This document shows positions 22,622 to 37,279 of a DNA stretch of 64,000 nucleotides, piece by piece; the first letter of the stretch is position 1, and the number at the start of each line of letters is the position of its first letter. The stretch comes from Neurospora intermedia (lineage: Eukaryota > Ascomycota > Sordariomycetes > Sordariales > Sordariaceae), in assembly GCA_037102815.1 (NCBI GenBank), contig BTPP01000002.1, positions 2,108,001 through 2,172,000 on the forward strand. The letters are read 5' to 3'. The translations under genes were made by a program, and so were the position numbers. The notes under the pieces were generated by a model. It ran no database searches. It was not told the DNA's origin and was given only the letters and a program-made list of their open reading frames with translations.

Positions 22622-23288
22622 ACCTCTCAAGTAAGGAATGTGTAGCATTCAGATTTGGCAAATCGTTCATCACATAATGATCTAGAAATTCGTGGCTCCA
22701 AGACTAGGCTTAATGACGGCAATTAGGAACTCGCATTCGAAGTTAATTCCATAATGTCCACTTTCAAATTAGATAGATGCTCTGCGGATGTCTTAAAGCG
22801 TCATCTACGAAGGTCATAACGTATGATACTGGTCTTTCGCCATTCTTACAGATATTCCTCTTTGATATTCCCCACATCCAGTTACAATAGCCTCCATTCT
22901 AGCAAATACACATCGTCCTCCACAAACAGGGGTATATAAAGGAATTAAGAGAGAAGAAGAAAAAGTTCAAAGATGCAATACTAGTAGTGCAGTTGTCGTT
23001 CGTCCAGGCCTCCCGCTCATCAGCGTCTGCTCATCCAACTAACGGAATAACCGACGGCAGACGGATGGCAGCTTGAATGTGACACGTCATTATGAATTGA
23101 ATAGTGATGATTTGCAGTGAGCGGAGAAAGGGGTGCCCTGTGGGTATCCGGAGTGAAGTTGCAATAAAGCACACCATGACACCAAGTCCGTACCCAACGT
23201 CGTATAGCAGGATACTGGTCGACTGAGCAGTTATTCAAGAGGTCCGCGGCCTCAGGCACTCAAAGTCCTCTCATGAGTCCGTTTGTTA
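22622..23288. other. Intergenic region, no feature seen
   Basis: About 670 bp between the coding remnants and the stop codon of the SH3 protein gene. AT-rich in part; probably includes the 3' UTR of the minus-strand gene. Nothing else recognised. Confidence 0.5.
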
Positions 23289-25376
23289 CTATAATTGGTT
23301 CTGAGCACTCTCTCCGGTTTCTGTTGAGCCATCTCCCTCGATTGTTCGTCGCCAATGCTCGGGAAGGCAGACGCACACGAGCGGGAATGCTTTGATTTCT
23401 CCGCTCACAGGAGGCGACACATCCCGCATCTTTCCCGATGTGTTGGAGACTCCACTATCTCGCTGGGCTTGGCGACGGTTTTCCCATTCTTCAGCAGTCT
23501 CATCCACCATGACGCCAGTTGCCCATCCGTCATCCCAAATACCAACGACCTTGAGCATGTCACCCCGTTCAAGGGCGAACTCGTCAGCAGCCCGTGGCTG
23601 GTATGCCCAAAGCGTGGCGACCTTGTCGCCTGGATGGATCTCGTCCTGAGAATAGTAGTCTTTGAAGAAGGGCAGCTGCTCGCTTTGTTGACTGGCCACA
23701 CCACCCTGGGGTGATGACATTAGCGAGACACCGTCTTCGCCTGCGAGAACTGAACCGCTCGACAGAGAACCGCTCCTCTTCATCGTCGGCGGCGGTCGCA
23801 GAATGCCAATACCTCGGTCAGATATCGGGCTGTCGCGGTATCCGTCGGACGACGAGTAATCATCGCCTCTTCTTCTGCTTGTTCTACTAATAGCATAGGC
23901 GGCTGCCGTCTTCTCGCCGGATCCGGAGCTGAAGTCTCGATGAGACCGTGGGGACGGAGCATCCCCCTCGAGAGCCGACATCCGGGCTATCCTTCCACCG
24001 GGTGGCCCTGCCAATCCATGATTCAGCCCATCATTCTGTGTCATTAGCGCTGTTGACGGCCCTTTTCTAGCAGGCGTCGGCTGGTTGAGAAGGTTGCCGT
24101 CCTGGCTGCCACGTCTCCTCCTTCTCAAGAAAATGCACGCGAAGATCAGCAGGGTCAACAAAGCCAAGCCCACCACTGCGCCCACCACGATTCCTGCAAT
24201 TGCGCCGCCGGAGAGCCCCTTTTGGCTACCATGATCTGTTACCGGTTCGCTGGTCGAAGTAGCGCTTGGAACGGGGTCCAAAGTTATTGATGGCGAAATC
24301 GAAGGGAGGACGACGTTGGCACATCTGGTCTCGGCGTCGGAATTATAGCAACACGTATCCGTCGCATTCGGCCCCCCAGATTTGCAATAACCACACAAGC
24401 CCAAAAGACTGCTTCCGAATCCACAATTGTCGGGCTCATTCGCAATCCCCGAGATACAGTCGCTACTAGATAAGGAGTCCGCCGGCAGGGCACACGTAGT
24501 AAAATCGGCTCGAATCTGATCTGAGTAGTTGTCATTTGGATTTTCGCAAAGAGAGCTGTCAGCGACGATGTTAGCTTCGCTGATCGCATATTGTGCCTGT
24601 TGGAGAAGTCAGCAAAGATCGTCCAATGAATGTCGGTCGGTTACTTACGCAAGTATCAGCACAAATCGGTCGAGAATTTGCTGCTGAAAGGTTACATTTG
24701 GTAACGGAATTCTGAATGACGCCGTTGCACAGTACGGTAGTCGCGAATCGCGCATAGAGCTCGGTCGTATTAGTGAGTTTAATCCCCCCGCAACCGAAAA
24801 GATTCTGGAACCTGAGGTGATGTTAATATGGAGTTAACGGGAATTATTAAGGGCAAGGCGACGTACTTGAGTTGAACGTAATTTGTTTGCACATAAGACT
24901 TTAGCTGCTCATCAAATGTTGCGGTGTCTTTGACATCCTTTAAGAACGGACTAGCAAATAGAATAGGTCAGTTTCCATAATTTTCCCAAATTCATTATCG
25001 CAATGACAGCAAGGTCAACATACTACAGTTTCACCAGGTCCTCATCTGTCGATATTGAAGACACTTGGAAGGCAGAACAGGCCGTCGATCCCTTAAGTGG
25101 CACGCACTGAGCCATGGCTGCCGGGATTGCTGACAGAAGAGTGAGAAGTGCTTTTGTGCTGTTTTGTCTACGAGAGACCTTTCTTTTCGCAGAACTGTGA
25201 TTGATTCTTTTGGTGATGTGTGTTGGTGCTAACTTTTGGCGTTGGGCTCCCTTTGCGGCACCGACGACCAACACCTTTTTGTTGGCGTAATCGAGACTGT
25301 TGTTGTCGTCCAATCGCGGGCCATGGATTCTCGATTCCAACCTCCTAACGTCATGTTCTTCCTCAAATTGTATCAT
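23289..25376 (-). CDS. Single-pass membrane protein with Cys-rich ectodomain and cytoplasmic SH3 domain
   Basis: Model: exons 25376-25027, 24950-24867, 24811-24649 and 24596-23289, 634 aa. A hydrophobic segment, STKALLTLLSAIPAAMAQ (about residues 75-92), looks like a signal peptide but is preceded by about 75 basic residues. The true start may therefore lie elsewhere; this is the weakest part of the model. A cysteine-rich region (residues 92-300, with DTC, CGYCKSGG and DTCCYN motifs) is followed by a Ser/Thr/Pro stalk and one transmembrane helix (about 330-356, GAIAGIVVGAVVGLALLTLL) ending in RRRRR. The cytoplasmic side is Ser-rich and ends in an SH3 domain (about 524-590) containing ATLWAYQPRAADEFALERGD and IWDDGWATG. 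The layout resembles yeast Fus1-like adaptors at sites of polarised growth or fusion; that role is inference. Confidence 0.8.
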
Positions 25377-27795
25377 GGCTCATAATCGAAGAACGAAAGC
25401 AGAAATGAATGACAGTGGGCCCAGATTTGGGAATATCTGCTGGAGTGAGTGATATTGCTCGAACTAGATCCCTAACCAAAAAGGCCCTTGGCGTCAAGAT
25501 GGTCGGTGACGGCCCGTAACCGAGCTGTGGGCTAGCGTGGGGAGGGAAGTGATCGCGACGATGACTGACGTCCAAGTGGTTGTTGTTGAGATGGCGTATG
25601 CTGTGAGGTTAACTCCAAGTGCCAGACTGGGCGGCGTAGGTAGAGATCGGATGGTAGCTGGTACTATGCGAAAGAGTGGTAGACCGGCAATGCCTTGTTT
25701 TTGAGGAAGGGACAAGTTGGTCGGACAGGATCGTTGTTGTTTCGGTGGTGGTGGTGGTGGTGGTGGTGTTGTCGCACACCGGTACACAGCGCCGGCTGCA
25801 ATGCCAATTGGGCCCTCCTTGTCGGCAAGGCAGGGCCGCTTGTACTTGGGTAACCTGGTATGCAGCTGAGTGTTTGGAGTTTAGGCCGGGAGGTCGGTCT
25901 GGAGTGGTGAGGTGCCGTCGGGGTGCCTGGAAGTTGGGGAAGGTATGCAAAGTCGGGTGGTTGGATGAGGTGTAATGCGCAGTGGTATGCAAGCTTGCCA
26001 AGGCAAGGCACACCCGTTGCGACAGAAGGGAGAAAGATCAGACACGGGGCGGGTGCAGCTCCAGGCGCAGGAACAAACCGCGCAGATGGTAAAGATGATG
26101 AATTTAGAAGATAAAAAAAAAACCAGACTCCGCGACCGCGACCGGTATTCGTGAATGGAGGCGGCGGGCGGTGGCCTAGAAGGGAATAGATGAGGAAAGC
26201 CGGTTACCGACCCGACCAAGGTATTCTAGATAGCGCGACGCGACCTAGATAGATATTGGACACGGCAGCAATCCCAACCTAGAGTTGATGATGGCGGTCC
26301 AAGGCGACGGTCTGTGGAGAGGACCGAGCGAGACACGACGGTTCCCGGATCGAGAGATCGTGTGTGAAGGAAGGAATTGGAATTGGATTGACGGACAGGA
26401 TCCAGAACGGAATCCGTCACTTGCAACTGCCAACTGGAACTGCTGGTGGTTGAGAGAATTGTTCGTTGCCCTGACAGACTGACTTTCACTCGGGACTTTG
26501 ACCCTGACTTGGGGACGCAGATTGGTGAGCGCAACGGCCCAATCTCGCTTGACGATTGCAGGCTCGAAGTTACTGTGTACGCCTTTCCTTTTCGCGTTAG
26601 ACAGCCGAAGCGCTTTGGGCTTAGCGCCCCTGTTGGAGGGCAGATTCCGAAACTCCTTCCTTGCAACATCTGCAAATCTCAGGAACAGCTTTGAGACAAG
26701 GCAGGAGCTTTGAGGAATCATCGGTGAAAAACAATGGAAGGCGCTGCACATCTTGAACGATAAGAGAGTTGCCCGGTACTGGTAGGAGCCGATCGATAAA
26801 TGCTCTATCATCTCAGCTATCAATTGGTGTTTTGTGTTCATCGAGTGTGCTGAACACTGACTGACAGCCTGAGAGGAGGCAAGGTGGCAAGCTTGCCATC
26901 TCAACTCTTTGCCGTAGTTGCCGGCCATGACATATCCGAGCGGCTTTCTAATCTTAACTTTGACAAGTTTTTTGGCCACTTTTTTGAATAATAAGAAAGA
27001 TTTCAGTTGTACAAATGTTAGCCATCGTCCCATGCCTTAATCCAAAAGGATAAGTAAAGTCACAATCAGGAAGAGGATTTCGATACCTTAATGATAAACA
27101 GAAATCATTTAGTTGAAGGCCAGAGTCTAAAGCTCAAGGGGCGTGTAAGTTCTCGGGGCTTCTCCAATCCCTGTCCCAAAATGAAAATGAAACAAACAAC
27201 AGCCGCGTGAACTTGACCAAAAAAACCCGAGGAGGGTGGTCTGTCGCTAAGCCTACTCGGGAACCCTTGTCCTACAAGAGTGGGGCTTCGTGTTAACTTT
27301 CCCCGGATTCGGTCGCCGAACGTGGTGCTTCGTCCAGGGGCATCGGTGTTGTAGCCAGTGGTGAAGAAGTCTCGAACAGTCGAACTCTGGCATCCATTCG
27401 CTTGACCATCTGTCTGTAACAAAATGATATTCAGGAACTCCCCGACTTGGTATTCAATTATCGAAGATTCCGAGTGCCGAACCCATGTGTCTGGATACCA
27501 TCCACCCAATGATTCGATATGTTGTCCTCTACATCCCTGAGTTAGGTTCGGGGAATTTTGTCGACTATCGAAATAGGAATTACAAAATGAAAGACAAATG
27601 TAAGACCATGTATTACAAGTGGCAAAGAGCAGTCTTGGCCATTTGTTCATTAATATTGGCCAGGAAATGTCTCTGAACGACGAAGGGCCCATCCGAACTT
27701 CAAGTACTGATCGTTGCCACGATTTTCCTATTTGCGCTTCCGTAAACCAACCACAACTCGTCCAAAGGCATAACCAAGGACACCAGATCAGAACA
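25377..27795. other. Intergenic region between SH3 protein and DUF3112-like gene
   Basis: About 2.4 kb. It holds the upstream region of the SH3 gene, with a (TGG)n/(GGT)n microsatellite near 25743-25766, and the 3' UTR of the next minus-strand gene. Several long overlapping frames exist (for example minus 26245-27033), but none has domain character, splice-consistent ends or a plausible start. I treat the region as non-coding. Confidence 0.45.
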
Positions 27796-29625
27796 TTACT
27801 CCTCCTCGTCGCTGTCGCCGTACAGCTCGCGCTAATATAAGCAGTCAGTGACCATGCATTGACATCATTAATCGACGAAAGGAGTAGTCTTGGAATGGTT
27901 CGGCTCGGAAGGTTTTGTGTACAGTGGTTTGTTCGTGACCAAGATGGTAAACTCCCCAAGGAAGAATATCCACTCCTGTTGACGGTGATGAAGTGCGGCG
28001 CCATCGGGTTGGCAGCCATATCTACGCCCAACACAGCGCATGGATGGAAGAAGAAGAAAGAGAAAAAAACAAAAAACAAAAAAAAAGCTGCCAAAAACCA
28101 AAGGAAGGGGGAAAAAGATAAAGAAAAGAAACATACCATCGCCCTAGCCATCCACTCCATATCAGGATCACCGGCAGGCGCAGAAGCAGCAATACTCTCA
28201 CGAGTCTCACTAAACGGTAAGTCCGGTAGTGAAAAATCTCCTCCATAAACTGAAGAGCCGCCACTCTTCCGGCTCTTCGACAACAAGGACCAGTTCGAGC
28301 CCCTTCTGCTACCAGCCGGCTCATAAATATGCGGCAAGTTAGCAGTCGGAAAGCCTCCTGCTGCTGTTGCTGCTGCTGTCCCCGTTTCCGGGGCGGCATC
28401 CAGAATTGGATCCGGAACCCGACGACCAACTCTCTTCTTCCCGTTGGTATCGATACTAGAGGCAGTTGTGCCACCAGTACCACCAGTACCGCCTCCGTTG
28501 GCAGTACTATTACGCGCCCCTATCCTGGCGTTTACGTTTGCCCCCGCCAGCACTCCAAACTCTGACATGGAGTAATGACCTGGCGCGGAGCTGCCATCGG
28601 GGATATGAAACCTTCGGTCGAATCTTGAAAGGAGGTACGTAACTACGACGACGAGCTCGATGCCAAAGTTGAAGCAGTAGAAGGCCGCCTTTGTCTGAGC
28701 CCACGCCGGGTTGTTCAACGGGCGAACGACAAAGTTGGTAGCGGCGCGGAAGATGGCGCCCGTGGCAAGCAGGACCGAAGTAAACGTGATCAAGCCGAAT
28801 TTAGTCCTGAAGTGGCCGACGCCGAACCTATCGATGGGCGTTCTCCGGGGTACCAAGGCAGCGGCTAGGACGAGCGAGATGGGCAAACAGGCAATCACAG
28901 CCAAGTAAACGCCACAGAAGAGCTGGATGTCCTTGTCGATGCGATGGGTCTGCCGGTTGAGCGTGAAGAAGCTCTGGATTGTTACGGTGATGACCATGAC
29001 TAGCACGATAACAATGCTGCCAAAGAGCCCCCGGAAGAGACGGGTGAGTCCGGGCGACCACCCGAAAAACCGGTGGTAGGCGCGGATCATCCGCTGGGCG
29101 AAGACGAGGTTGGTAATGAACAGAAGGAGAACGCCTGCGGCAACGAAGATTTGCGAGGCGATAGCTAGGTTTTCATCGTCCGGGCGGAGGGCCCAGGCTA
29201 TTCGTGTTGCCAAGGCCACTACGCGGGCCATGCAGAAGCCGAAGAGGAGGCCGGAAAAGAGAAATTTGAAGCCGATCCGTCGGTTGATTTGGAATATGGT
29301 CATGTTCATGGCGGCCAGGGCCAGGAATACGACCAGGAGAACAGCACATACGGGGACATCGATGGATCGGGTGGGCTTGCCGCCCAGTTGGGCCTGATGT
29401 GGGAGGTAGGGTGGTCCGCCTGGTTCAGGCTGGAATTGTTCATGATGGGTCAGCGATAGTTTGGCAGAGATAGAGGGGAGCAAGTGAGGATGAAGCGGTT
29501 GGGCGCCCAGGATAGAGGTATGATCTTCATCATCATGATAAGTACAAGGACTGATGGGGTTGACATACAGGCGGAGCGTTATTTCCCCCCGTCCCTCCCA
29601 GACCGCTTGTTGACGAGTTAGACAT
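27796..29625 (-). CDS. Seven-transmembrane fungal protein, DUF3112-like family
   Basis: Model: exons 29625-29569, 29429-28137 and 27831-27796, 461 aa. Exon 1 encodes MSNSSTSGLGGTGGNNAPP and ends on a GTATGT donor. The acceptor TTCCAG joins it to PEPGGPPYLPHQAQLGG. Seven hydrophobic helices follow, for example VPVCAVLLVVFLALAAM, GSIVIVLVMVITVTIQSFF and FGIELVVVVTYLLSRF. The C-terminal half is cytosolic-looking and low complexity, ending RELYGDSDEEE from the 36-nt last exon. The preceding intron is about 305 nt, long for this genome, and contains a T-rich run. The family is fungal, of unknown function. It lacks recognisable GPCR signatures. Confidence 0.8.
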
Positions 29626-31235
29626 CCTCTTTCTTCACTTGTCGCTAGGTGAACGTCGAGGGAAGATTGAGAACAACAAAAAGTGAAGTTTCCATTGGGT
29701 CTACTGTTACAAAGACGAGTGACGGCTCAGTGATCACATAGCAGGTGTTCGACATCAGTTCCTTAAGAAGCTCAAATTTGTTTTTGTGATCCAGTACAGA
29801 CAAATTATGATGCAACTTGCTCGGCCTGGTGTTCTTAGCATTTCAACAGAGGACCAGCGAAGATCTGCTGCTAAGAGGCCAAATGAGCCAGCAGTAAGCA
29901 AGGGCGGACAAGCACAGCGCAGTGACAGAAGACTGGTGCTGCCGATGCAAGACTTGCTTCGGCATTATACATCAAAGCTGGTGATGGCTGGATGTGAAGT
30001 GAAGGGAAGCTCTGCGCTGCTTCGAATCACGTCTCTTTCAGGAACAGAAGTCACCAAGGCGAACGACGCTCCCCGAGAGCCTTGACCAGGAGAGGTTGTG
30101 TAGAGCACTCGACTTCATCAGCCTGAACCGGTTCTGACATCACGAATTGTAACCACGGAAGCACACCAGGTTGCCTGAACCTATATCTGTAAAGAGATAG
30201 CCGCGTCTAGGCTTTGATTGTTGCTGTGCGCCTCCTTCGCCTGACTTGTTGGATGTTATCCAGTTCAAAGAATCGGCAATGATATGTAAGTTCGGGAAGC
30301 AGGACTAATGCATTGCTTCCAGCAGACGACGTACTGATGATGAAATTTCTCACTAATCACAATTGTTGCAGTACGTACGTTGATCTTGTCGACATTTTCT
30401 TGGTTGTTAATGTTCTATGGTGACTAGAACTATGTAGGTACATCAGCACATATCAACAGAGACGTACTATTGATCGCAGAGAACGGCCACTGGAGACTAG
30501 AGTGCCTGTGAACAATCGAGGTGAATTGTAATTGTCATCCAAGGTGTGTTTGAAGGAAGCCAGAATATGCACCCACATATGCAGAGCGCCAAATTGCTCC
30601 GATAGCGATCATGGTGACGAGTTATCATGTTCTGCGCCTCTACTCATGCCTACTCGCCATGGATATGAGCCGTCTCACCTGTTCAGCTCACCGAGCTCGT
30701 CGATAAAGTCCAAAATGTCCACGTCCCTGCGGGAAGCCCACCTGGTAAGGAACACCTACGCCAGACAGCGTAAATATAAGGCGGAAAAAATCAGACGTTC
30801 CAAGCGGGAAAGCAATGACGCCCCGAATCCAATGATCTAGACAAAACAGTTATCCGAACTCTACATGAACTGGCATAATCAAAGTCATGTTTCCCTTCCT
30901 GTCTTTACACCTGCATTTCCCAGTTTATCATGAAGGGTACACCAAAGGTAAACTAACTGGCTGAGCCAAGAGTAAGACGTGACTCGAAATCGAAGAGAGA
31001 CTGGGCTTTGTTGTCGATCCCCGATGTTCGATACATTACTTGTCTAATCATGTCTCGCGAAACACAACGCTCACTATACGAACATGTGCTATGGTAATCA
31101 TGTCCCGGCTCCATATAGCGCGGAGTTTATATATGGTTGCGCGAAGAAATGTATCATTAAGACTTTTCGCTCTTCTATGTCCCTTAATCTTTCTGCTCAG
31201 GGCATAACACAATGAGGCGAAGGCAAGCTTAATCA
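29626..31235. other. Intergenic region, no gene seen
   Basis: About 1.6 kb between the DUF3112-like gene start and the stop of the PP2A gene. Small ORFs (for example plus 29786-30085 and 30532-30840) show no domain or repeat character. The right end holds the PP2A 3' UTR. Confidence 0.5.
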
Positions 31236-32762
<1,527 letters not shown>

Positions 32763-34153
32763 GTTGGTGGGTAATTGGGCTTGCTGGAGGCGTTTGGAGA
32801 GGCTATTGCGGGGTTAGGTTCGGGCGGTTGTGGGCGATAAGAAGGTGATCAGGATGTCGTCGATGTAGCGGGCGGTGATGGTGTTGAATGCAATGACGTT
32901 GTAATCTCTCGGGCGCGGCGCGGGTCAAGCAGCAGCTCGAAATTGGGCAGGTGGAGGGTGAGCTGGGTTGCAGGGCAAGGCAGAAAGAGTCGCCTCCCGT
33001 GTTCTCCTTTTGGACCGCAAGGGGGTGAAGATGGACGGGAATTGGTGAGTGGTAGCTGATGCTCCAGGTTGACCTTTGTCACTGAATCAAAGACGGCGCT
33101 GGGCGTCTAAGGGCTGGCCGTCGCCGTGAGAGATATCCTATCTCGGCAGATGGGGTATACTGGGACGCAATGGAAGACAAAGTCGTCGTGACGTTTCGCG
33201 TGATATTGTCCCTTTTTTCGTGTGTGAGGTTGCTAGGTAGAGGTAGCGGTTTGTCGTGGTGACTGGGCTGTAAGGTTAGGTAGGTAGGAGTTGGAGACTG
33301 GTGGTGGTGGGTGGAGGTGGCCGTAGGTGGGTGGGTGGTGCAGTAGTAACCACGCAAACAAAGTGGGCTGGGGCGGCGGCAGCAGCTGAGAGATTGCGCG
33401 CCCTTGGTTGTAAAGGAAGTTGGTCAACGTTCCCCTCTGGCTCTTTGAGGTTGTTAGCAGGTTGGTAGGTAGAGGTACCTAACCTACAATGGAGACCCGC
33501 TCGACCCTGCTGGCGCTGTGCTGGTGAAATTGCCGGGGTAAGTTCAGGTCAAAGCTGGGAGGTTGAAGGATTGGGGGAGGGAAGTCGGGGCCTAAGCCTG
33601 GCCCGGGTGGCTTCCGTCATTTGGCTTGCGCGAGCTACTATGTAGACATAGTGTACAGTCACAGTCACACAGAAGCCGGCCTTGCGCCCAATGTCAGCAG
33701 CTGGAATCCCCGCTAGCGTCCCTGCCTCGCGTGTACTTCTCCACGAATCTATCGGGCCAAGGTACCTCCTATGAGGTAGACTAGGGAGGGGCAAGGGGCA
33801 CGCTCGCTTTCAAGAGGAAAGGCACGGAAAGTCTTAAGCCCAATATATTGTAGGGAACTTTTATCATCAACCATGAACAATGGCACATGGCATTCATCTC
33901 ATCCAAGGAACGACCGCAAGTATTTGTAATGAAACGCTGCCCTACATATAACAGAATGACTTGAAACCTCATTCTCCTCTGTCCGAATACCGTGCTCTGA
34001 CAGCACGTTCCGCTCTTGGCCCCGAATCCGTACCAATGCCCATACTTGCCTCATCATTGATATACTATCATTACTTTAACTTGCTCCTTATATATATATC
34101 TCCAATATCACTTCAGTAGATCATCTGTCTTTGCAACTTGGGTTCATCACAGC
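32763..34153. other. Intergenic region upstream of PP2A
   Basis: About 1.4 kb between the PP2A start codon and the EXO84 stop codon. It includes the PP2A promoter and leader, which hold GGTAGGTAG and GGTGG repeats near 33270-33345, and the EXO84 3' UTR. No gene seen. Confidence 0.5.
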
Positions 34154-36461
34154 TCAGGACAGACCCAGCCCAACCGAAGCGCCACCAGGCGCTGTAGTAG
34201 ATGTACCAACATTCCGCCCAACCAGGTTCCGAAAGTCAAGTCCAACGTCGGAGAGCATGCTCGCGTGCTCCTTTGCCCTGTTCACACACTCGGTCCATAC
34301 CTCGCCGCCCTCCTCCGCACTGCTGAGCTGTCTAGCTAGGATGACGTTGAAGGCGTCGACTTCCTCCTTGGCCCACTTCACGCAGGCACTCATCATGGGT
34401 GGTGGGAAGCAACTCTGAAAGCAAATGACCGTATTCCGTATGACCATAAAGTAAACGAATGAAATCTCCCAGATATACAGGTGCAGATCTCCCTGGAATA
34501 TGCATTGCCTACTGGGCGTCAGTCCAATCCTAACGAGTTAAAAGCCCAACTGGTTGGTGCAAACATACCTGGATCGCTTTTGAATGACCTCACTTCGGGC
34601 CTCGAGGTAGGCTTCCCGCGCTCTATCCTCAAATCCCAACCTGACCAACCACGTCACGTTCCTTTTAGTCTTTTTCTGGTCATTATGGCTGTTCACGAGC
34701 TCACGGACAACCAAAGTCGCGAGCCTGGCGCATCTCTCATCCACTTTGAACGAGATAAAGTCCTGTGCGATCATGTTGTTCTTCAGACCGGAGGCGAGGT
34801 TTTTCAACATCTCGATTCGCGCAACGGCTGGCTCGATTTGCTGAAGGGCAATGTTGATGTCCAGTTCGTCCATTTGGCTCTCCACCCAACGCAGGTTCTG
34901 TTGTTTCCCATCGACCTCGATGAGCATATCCTTGATATCGGAAAGAGTCTCCAGAAGCTCTGTCTTTTGGAGCAGGCCCGGATCGCGTGAGGCAAAGTAG
35001 TTGATCGTTTCTTTTGCCTTATTAGTCGCATCTCGTTCTGACTGAAGGTTCCTGCGTAGTTCCTCCACCGTCTTGCGGATGTTTAGAATCAAGGTTGTCT
35101 TCTCAGGGTCCTCGGGCTTCTCGGTTCTGTAAATGAAGGACTCGTTCTGACCGCCACCTCTGACCATAATCGCATCAGCAAGCTTATTACGGCCATTTGA
35201 CGAGTCTCCGGTTCCAGCCATGTCAACAACTTCAACGTCCAAGAGATGCCAGCAGCGGTCAGCAACAAGCTTCGTCATGGGGCCCCGTGCATCCGCTCCA
35301 GGCCCGTCGATCTTTCTCTTCTTGCGCGACGCAATCAGCAAGTGATCGTTGAGCAAAAAGATTTGCATGGAGCGCCTCGACTTGTAGGTGGCGTTATCTA
35401 ATTCAATCCATGGGCCTGCATTTTGAACAACATGGCGGCCTTGTGAATTGGGTAAGAACTTTTGTGATCCTTCGACACTTTTGTATAGAGCCTATCGATA
35501 TGTTTAGCAAGGATACGAGTGAAATCGGGTTGAAAGGTAATACTGACTTGCATCTGAGCGCTCCATAAGGCAGTTCGGTCAGTGATGGAGCTTCGCCTGT
35601 CTCTCTTGCTCAATCCTGTCGAAAACTCGGGTCCCAAACCCCCCGAACTATCGGCACTATTGGAGGAAGCTCGAAGGGCGGTAGTATTCGTCTTAAGTTC
35701 CAACATGAGGTTGCGGAGAGTGCGCATCTCCCCCTTGAGCTTCTCGGCCTCCTTGCTGATCTTGATAAACTGCGTGCGGTTCTGGTAGACATTTTGCTGA
35801 AGGTCGGCAGCTGCTCGAGCCTTGAGCTGTTTCAGGGCGTCCTCGTAGTCCCGTATCTCGTCTTCGGTCGCTTCACCGAGAACCTCGGCCACATCTAGTA
35901 GCAAGTCAGCAAACCGATCCGTGACCCCTATCCTTGTCCAACCCCCATGACGTACACTGCTCGGGAGCAAAGTTAGGGTCTCTCAGGGTCCGTATGTCCA
36001 CCCTAGGTGGTTCCCTTCCCATGGGTCCAAGTCCTCCAGCATCTCCTCCTCTAGATGGCGGGGAGCCGACCTGGGCTTGCATGTACTTTTCGAGGTCCGG
36101 AAGAGCAGGCATCGGATTCGAAGACGGGTCAAAGTCGGTTGGCATATTACCGAAGCGAGTCGAATACCGCTTCTTAACCAAATCTGATGTCTATTGGGAA
36201 TACCAGATACACATGTTAGCCCCAGAACTCCAGCCATTGGCGTTGCTGATGAGAGAGAGCTCCCCTTACCTTGCCGCCCGGGGGCGGAGGCCGTGGTCGC
36301 GTCATGCGTGGTTCGTCGGCCATTGTAGCCTCCGGAGGGGGTTGAGGCATGCCATTGTCTTGTGGTATCGGAGCCGAAATCTGCCTGGGAGCGCTGATGG
36401 TTGGGCGGTTCTTCCGCTTGCCGCCGCTTCTCAGCGATATCTTGGATCGTTCTTCGGACAT
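34154..36461 (-). CDS. exo84: EXO84, exocyst complex subunit
   Basis: Model: exons 36461-36270, 36190-35956, 35894-35548, 35491-34569 and 34508-34154, 683 aa. The exocyst tethers secretory vesicles to the plasma membrane at growth sites such as hyphal tips. The N-terminus is basic and Pro-rich (residues 1-65) and is followed by LVKKRYSTRFGNMP. A coiled coil runs through ALKQLKARAAADLQQNVYQN and KISKEAEKLKGEMRTLRN. A PH-like domain then begins at SVEGSQKFLPNSQGRHVVQN and includes IELDNATYKSRRSMQIFLLN. The C-terminal half is helical, with the CATCHR-like EIRDxx-type Exo84 core and VNRAKEHASMLSDVGLDFRN near the end. Joins at each intron restore text typical of fungal Exo84, for example NFAPEQYVAEVLGEATEDEI. 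Confidence 0.93.
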
Positions 36462-37279
36462 GGTGGTCGCTAGTCCTTAATCGCCCGCTCCGAACATGAG
36501 ACTCGAAGGAAGAGGTCAGGTTGTCGTTGTTGTGTCGTCGGAGCTATCGCACGGCTAAACACGCTGCGACATACAGGTACTGGCGAGGTGTCAGCGAGTG
36601 GGAGGGCAGAGGGTCGCGGAACAACACGCCACCAGATTATTGACTGTGGTTGTTGATAGCTTCAAAAGTGACATGGAAGCAGACAAGTGACAACCTCCAG
36701 GCTGATGGCAATGGGGAAACGTCTCCGCAGTCCGGATGGACACACCCCCTGGATAGCGGGTACCTGTACGTATGTACCTGGCCGTGGAACGTCCCTTCTG
36801 TAACCCCGGCCGTCGTTGACAGCGCCGTGGAAAGCCATTGGCTCGTGCACCACTGTTCAAGTCCTTGCTAGCGTCATTGGCCCGTGAGCTTGTCGGTAAC
36901 GCGGAGTGCAGTTTGGAAAAAAATATCAAATCGATAACCGGATCAGGACGTGTTGAAGAAATCCAAGCTGGGACAACTTGAATCTCAACTTAGAACAACA
37001 GTTCGTGTAGTGTACGAGTACGATAATTACGGTATGTGCAACGTCTTGACCTGCAAGCCCACCTCTAACCATCCAATCTTCGGGAGTGCTGTTGATGTCC
37101 ATTGCTTGTGAACCTTCCCGTGGAGCCAGTGTCATATACTGACCCCCACTTGCAGCAGTCTTTCCGGTAGTACTGAGAAATCGAGAGGCTCAATATCCAT
37201 CGCATCTTTCCCTACCATTATAATTCTTCTCTCTCGACTCTCCCCCGCATCCACCATCACCACACAACGAGCCAACAAG
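36462..37279. promoter_or_regulatory. Divergent promoter region, exo84 / tom20
   Basis: An 818-bp gap between two start codons on opposite strands, so both promoters must lie here. A CT-rich stretch near 37225-37255 immediately precedes the tom20 start. No specific element identified. Confidence 0.45.

Noticed and set aside
26245-27033. 262-codon minus-strand open frame
   Set aside because: No domain, no plausible ATG context, strange composition and no splice partners; it looks like a chance frame in intergenic DNA.
27105-27795. Minus-strand continuation of the DUF3112-like frame past 28137
   Set aside because: The text after MARAM is intron and 3' UTR. A GTATGT donor and a TATTAG acceptor join to RELYGDSDEEE, a much better C-terminus.
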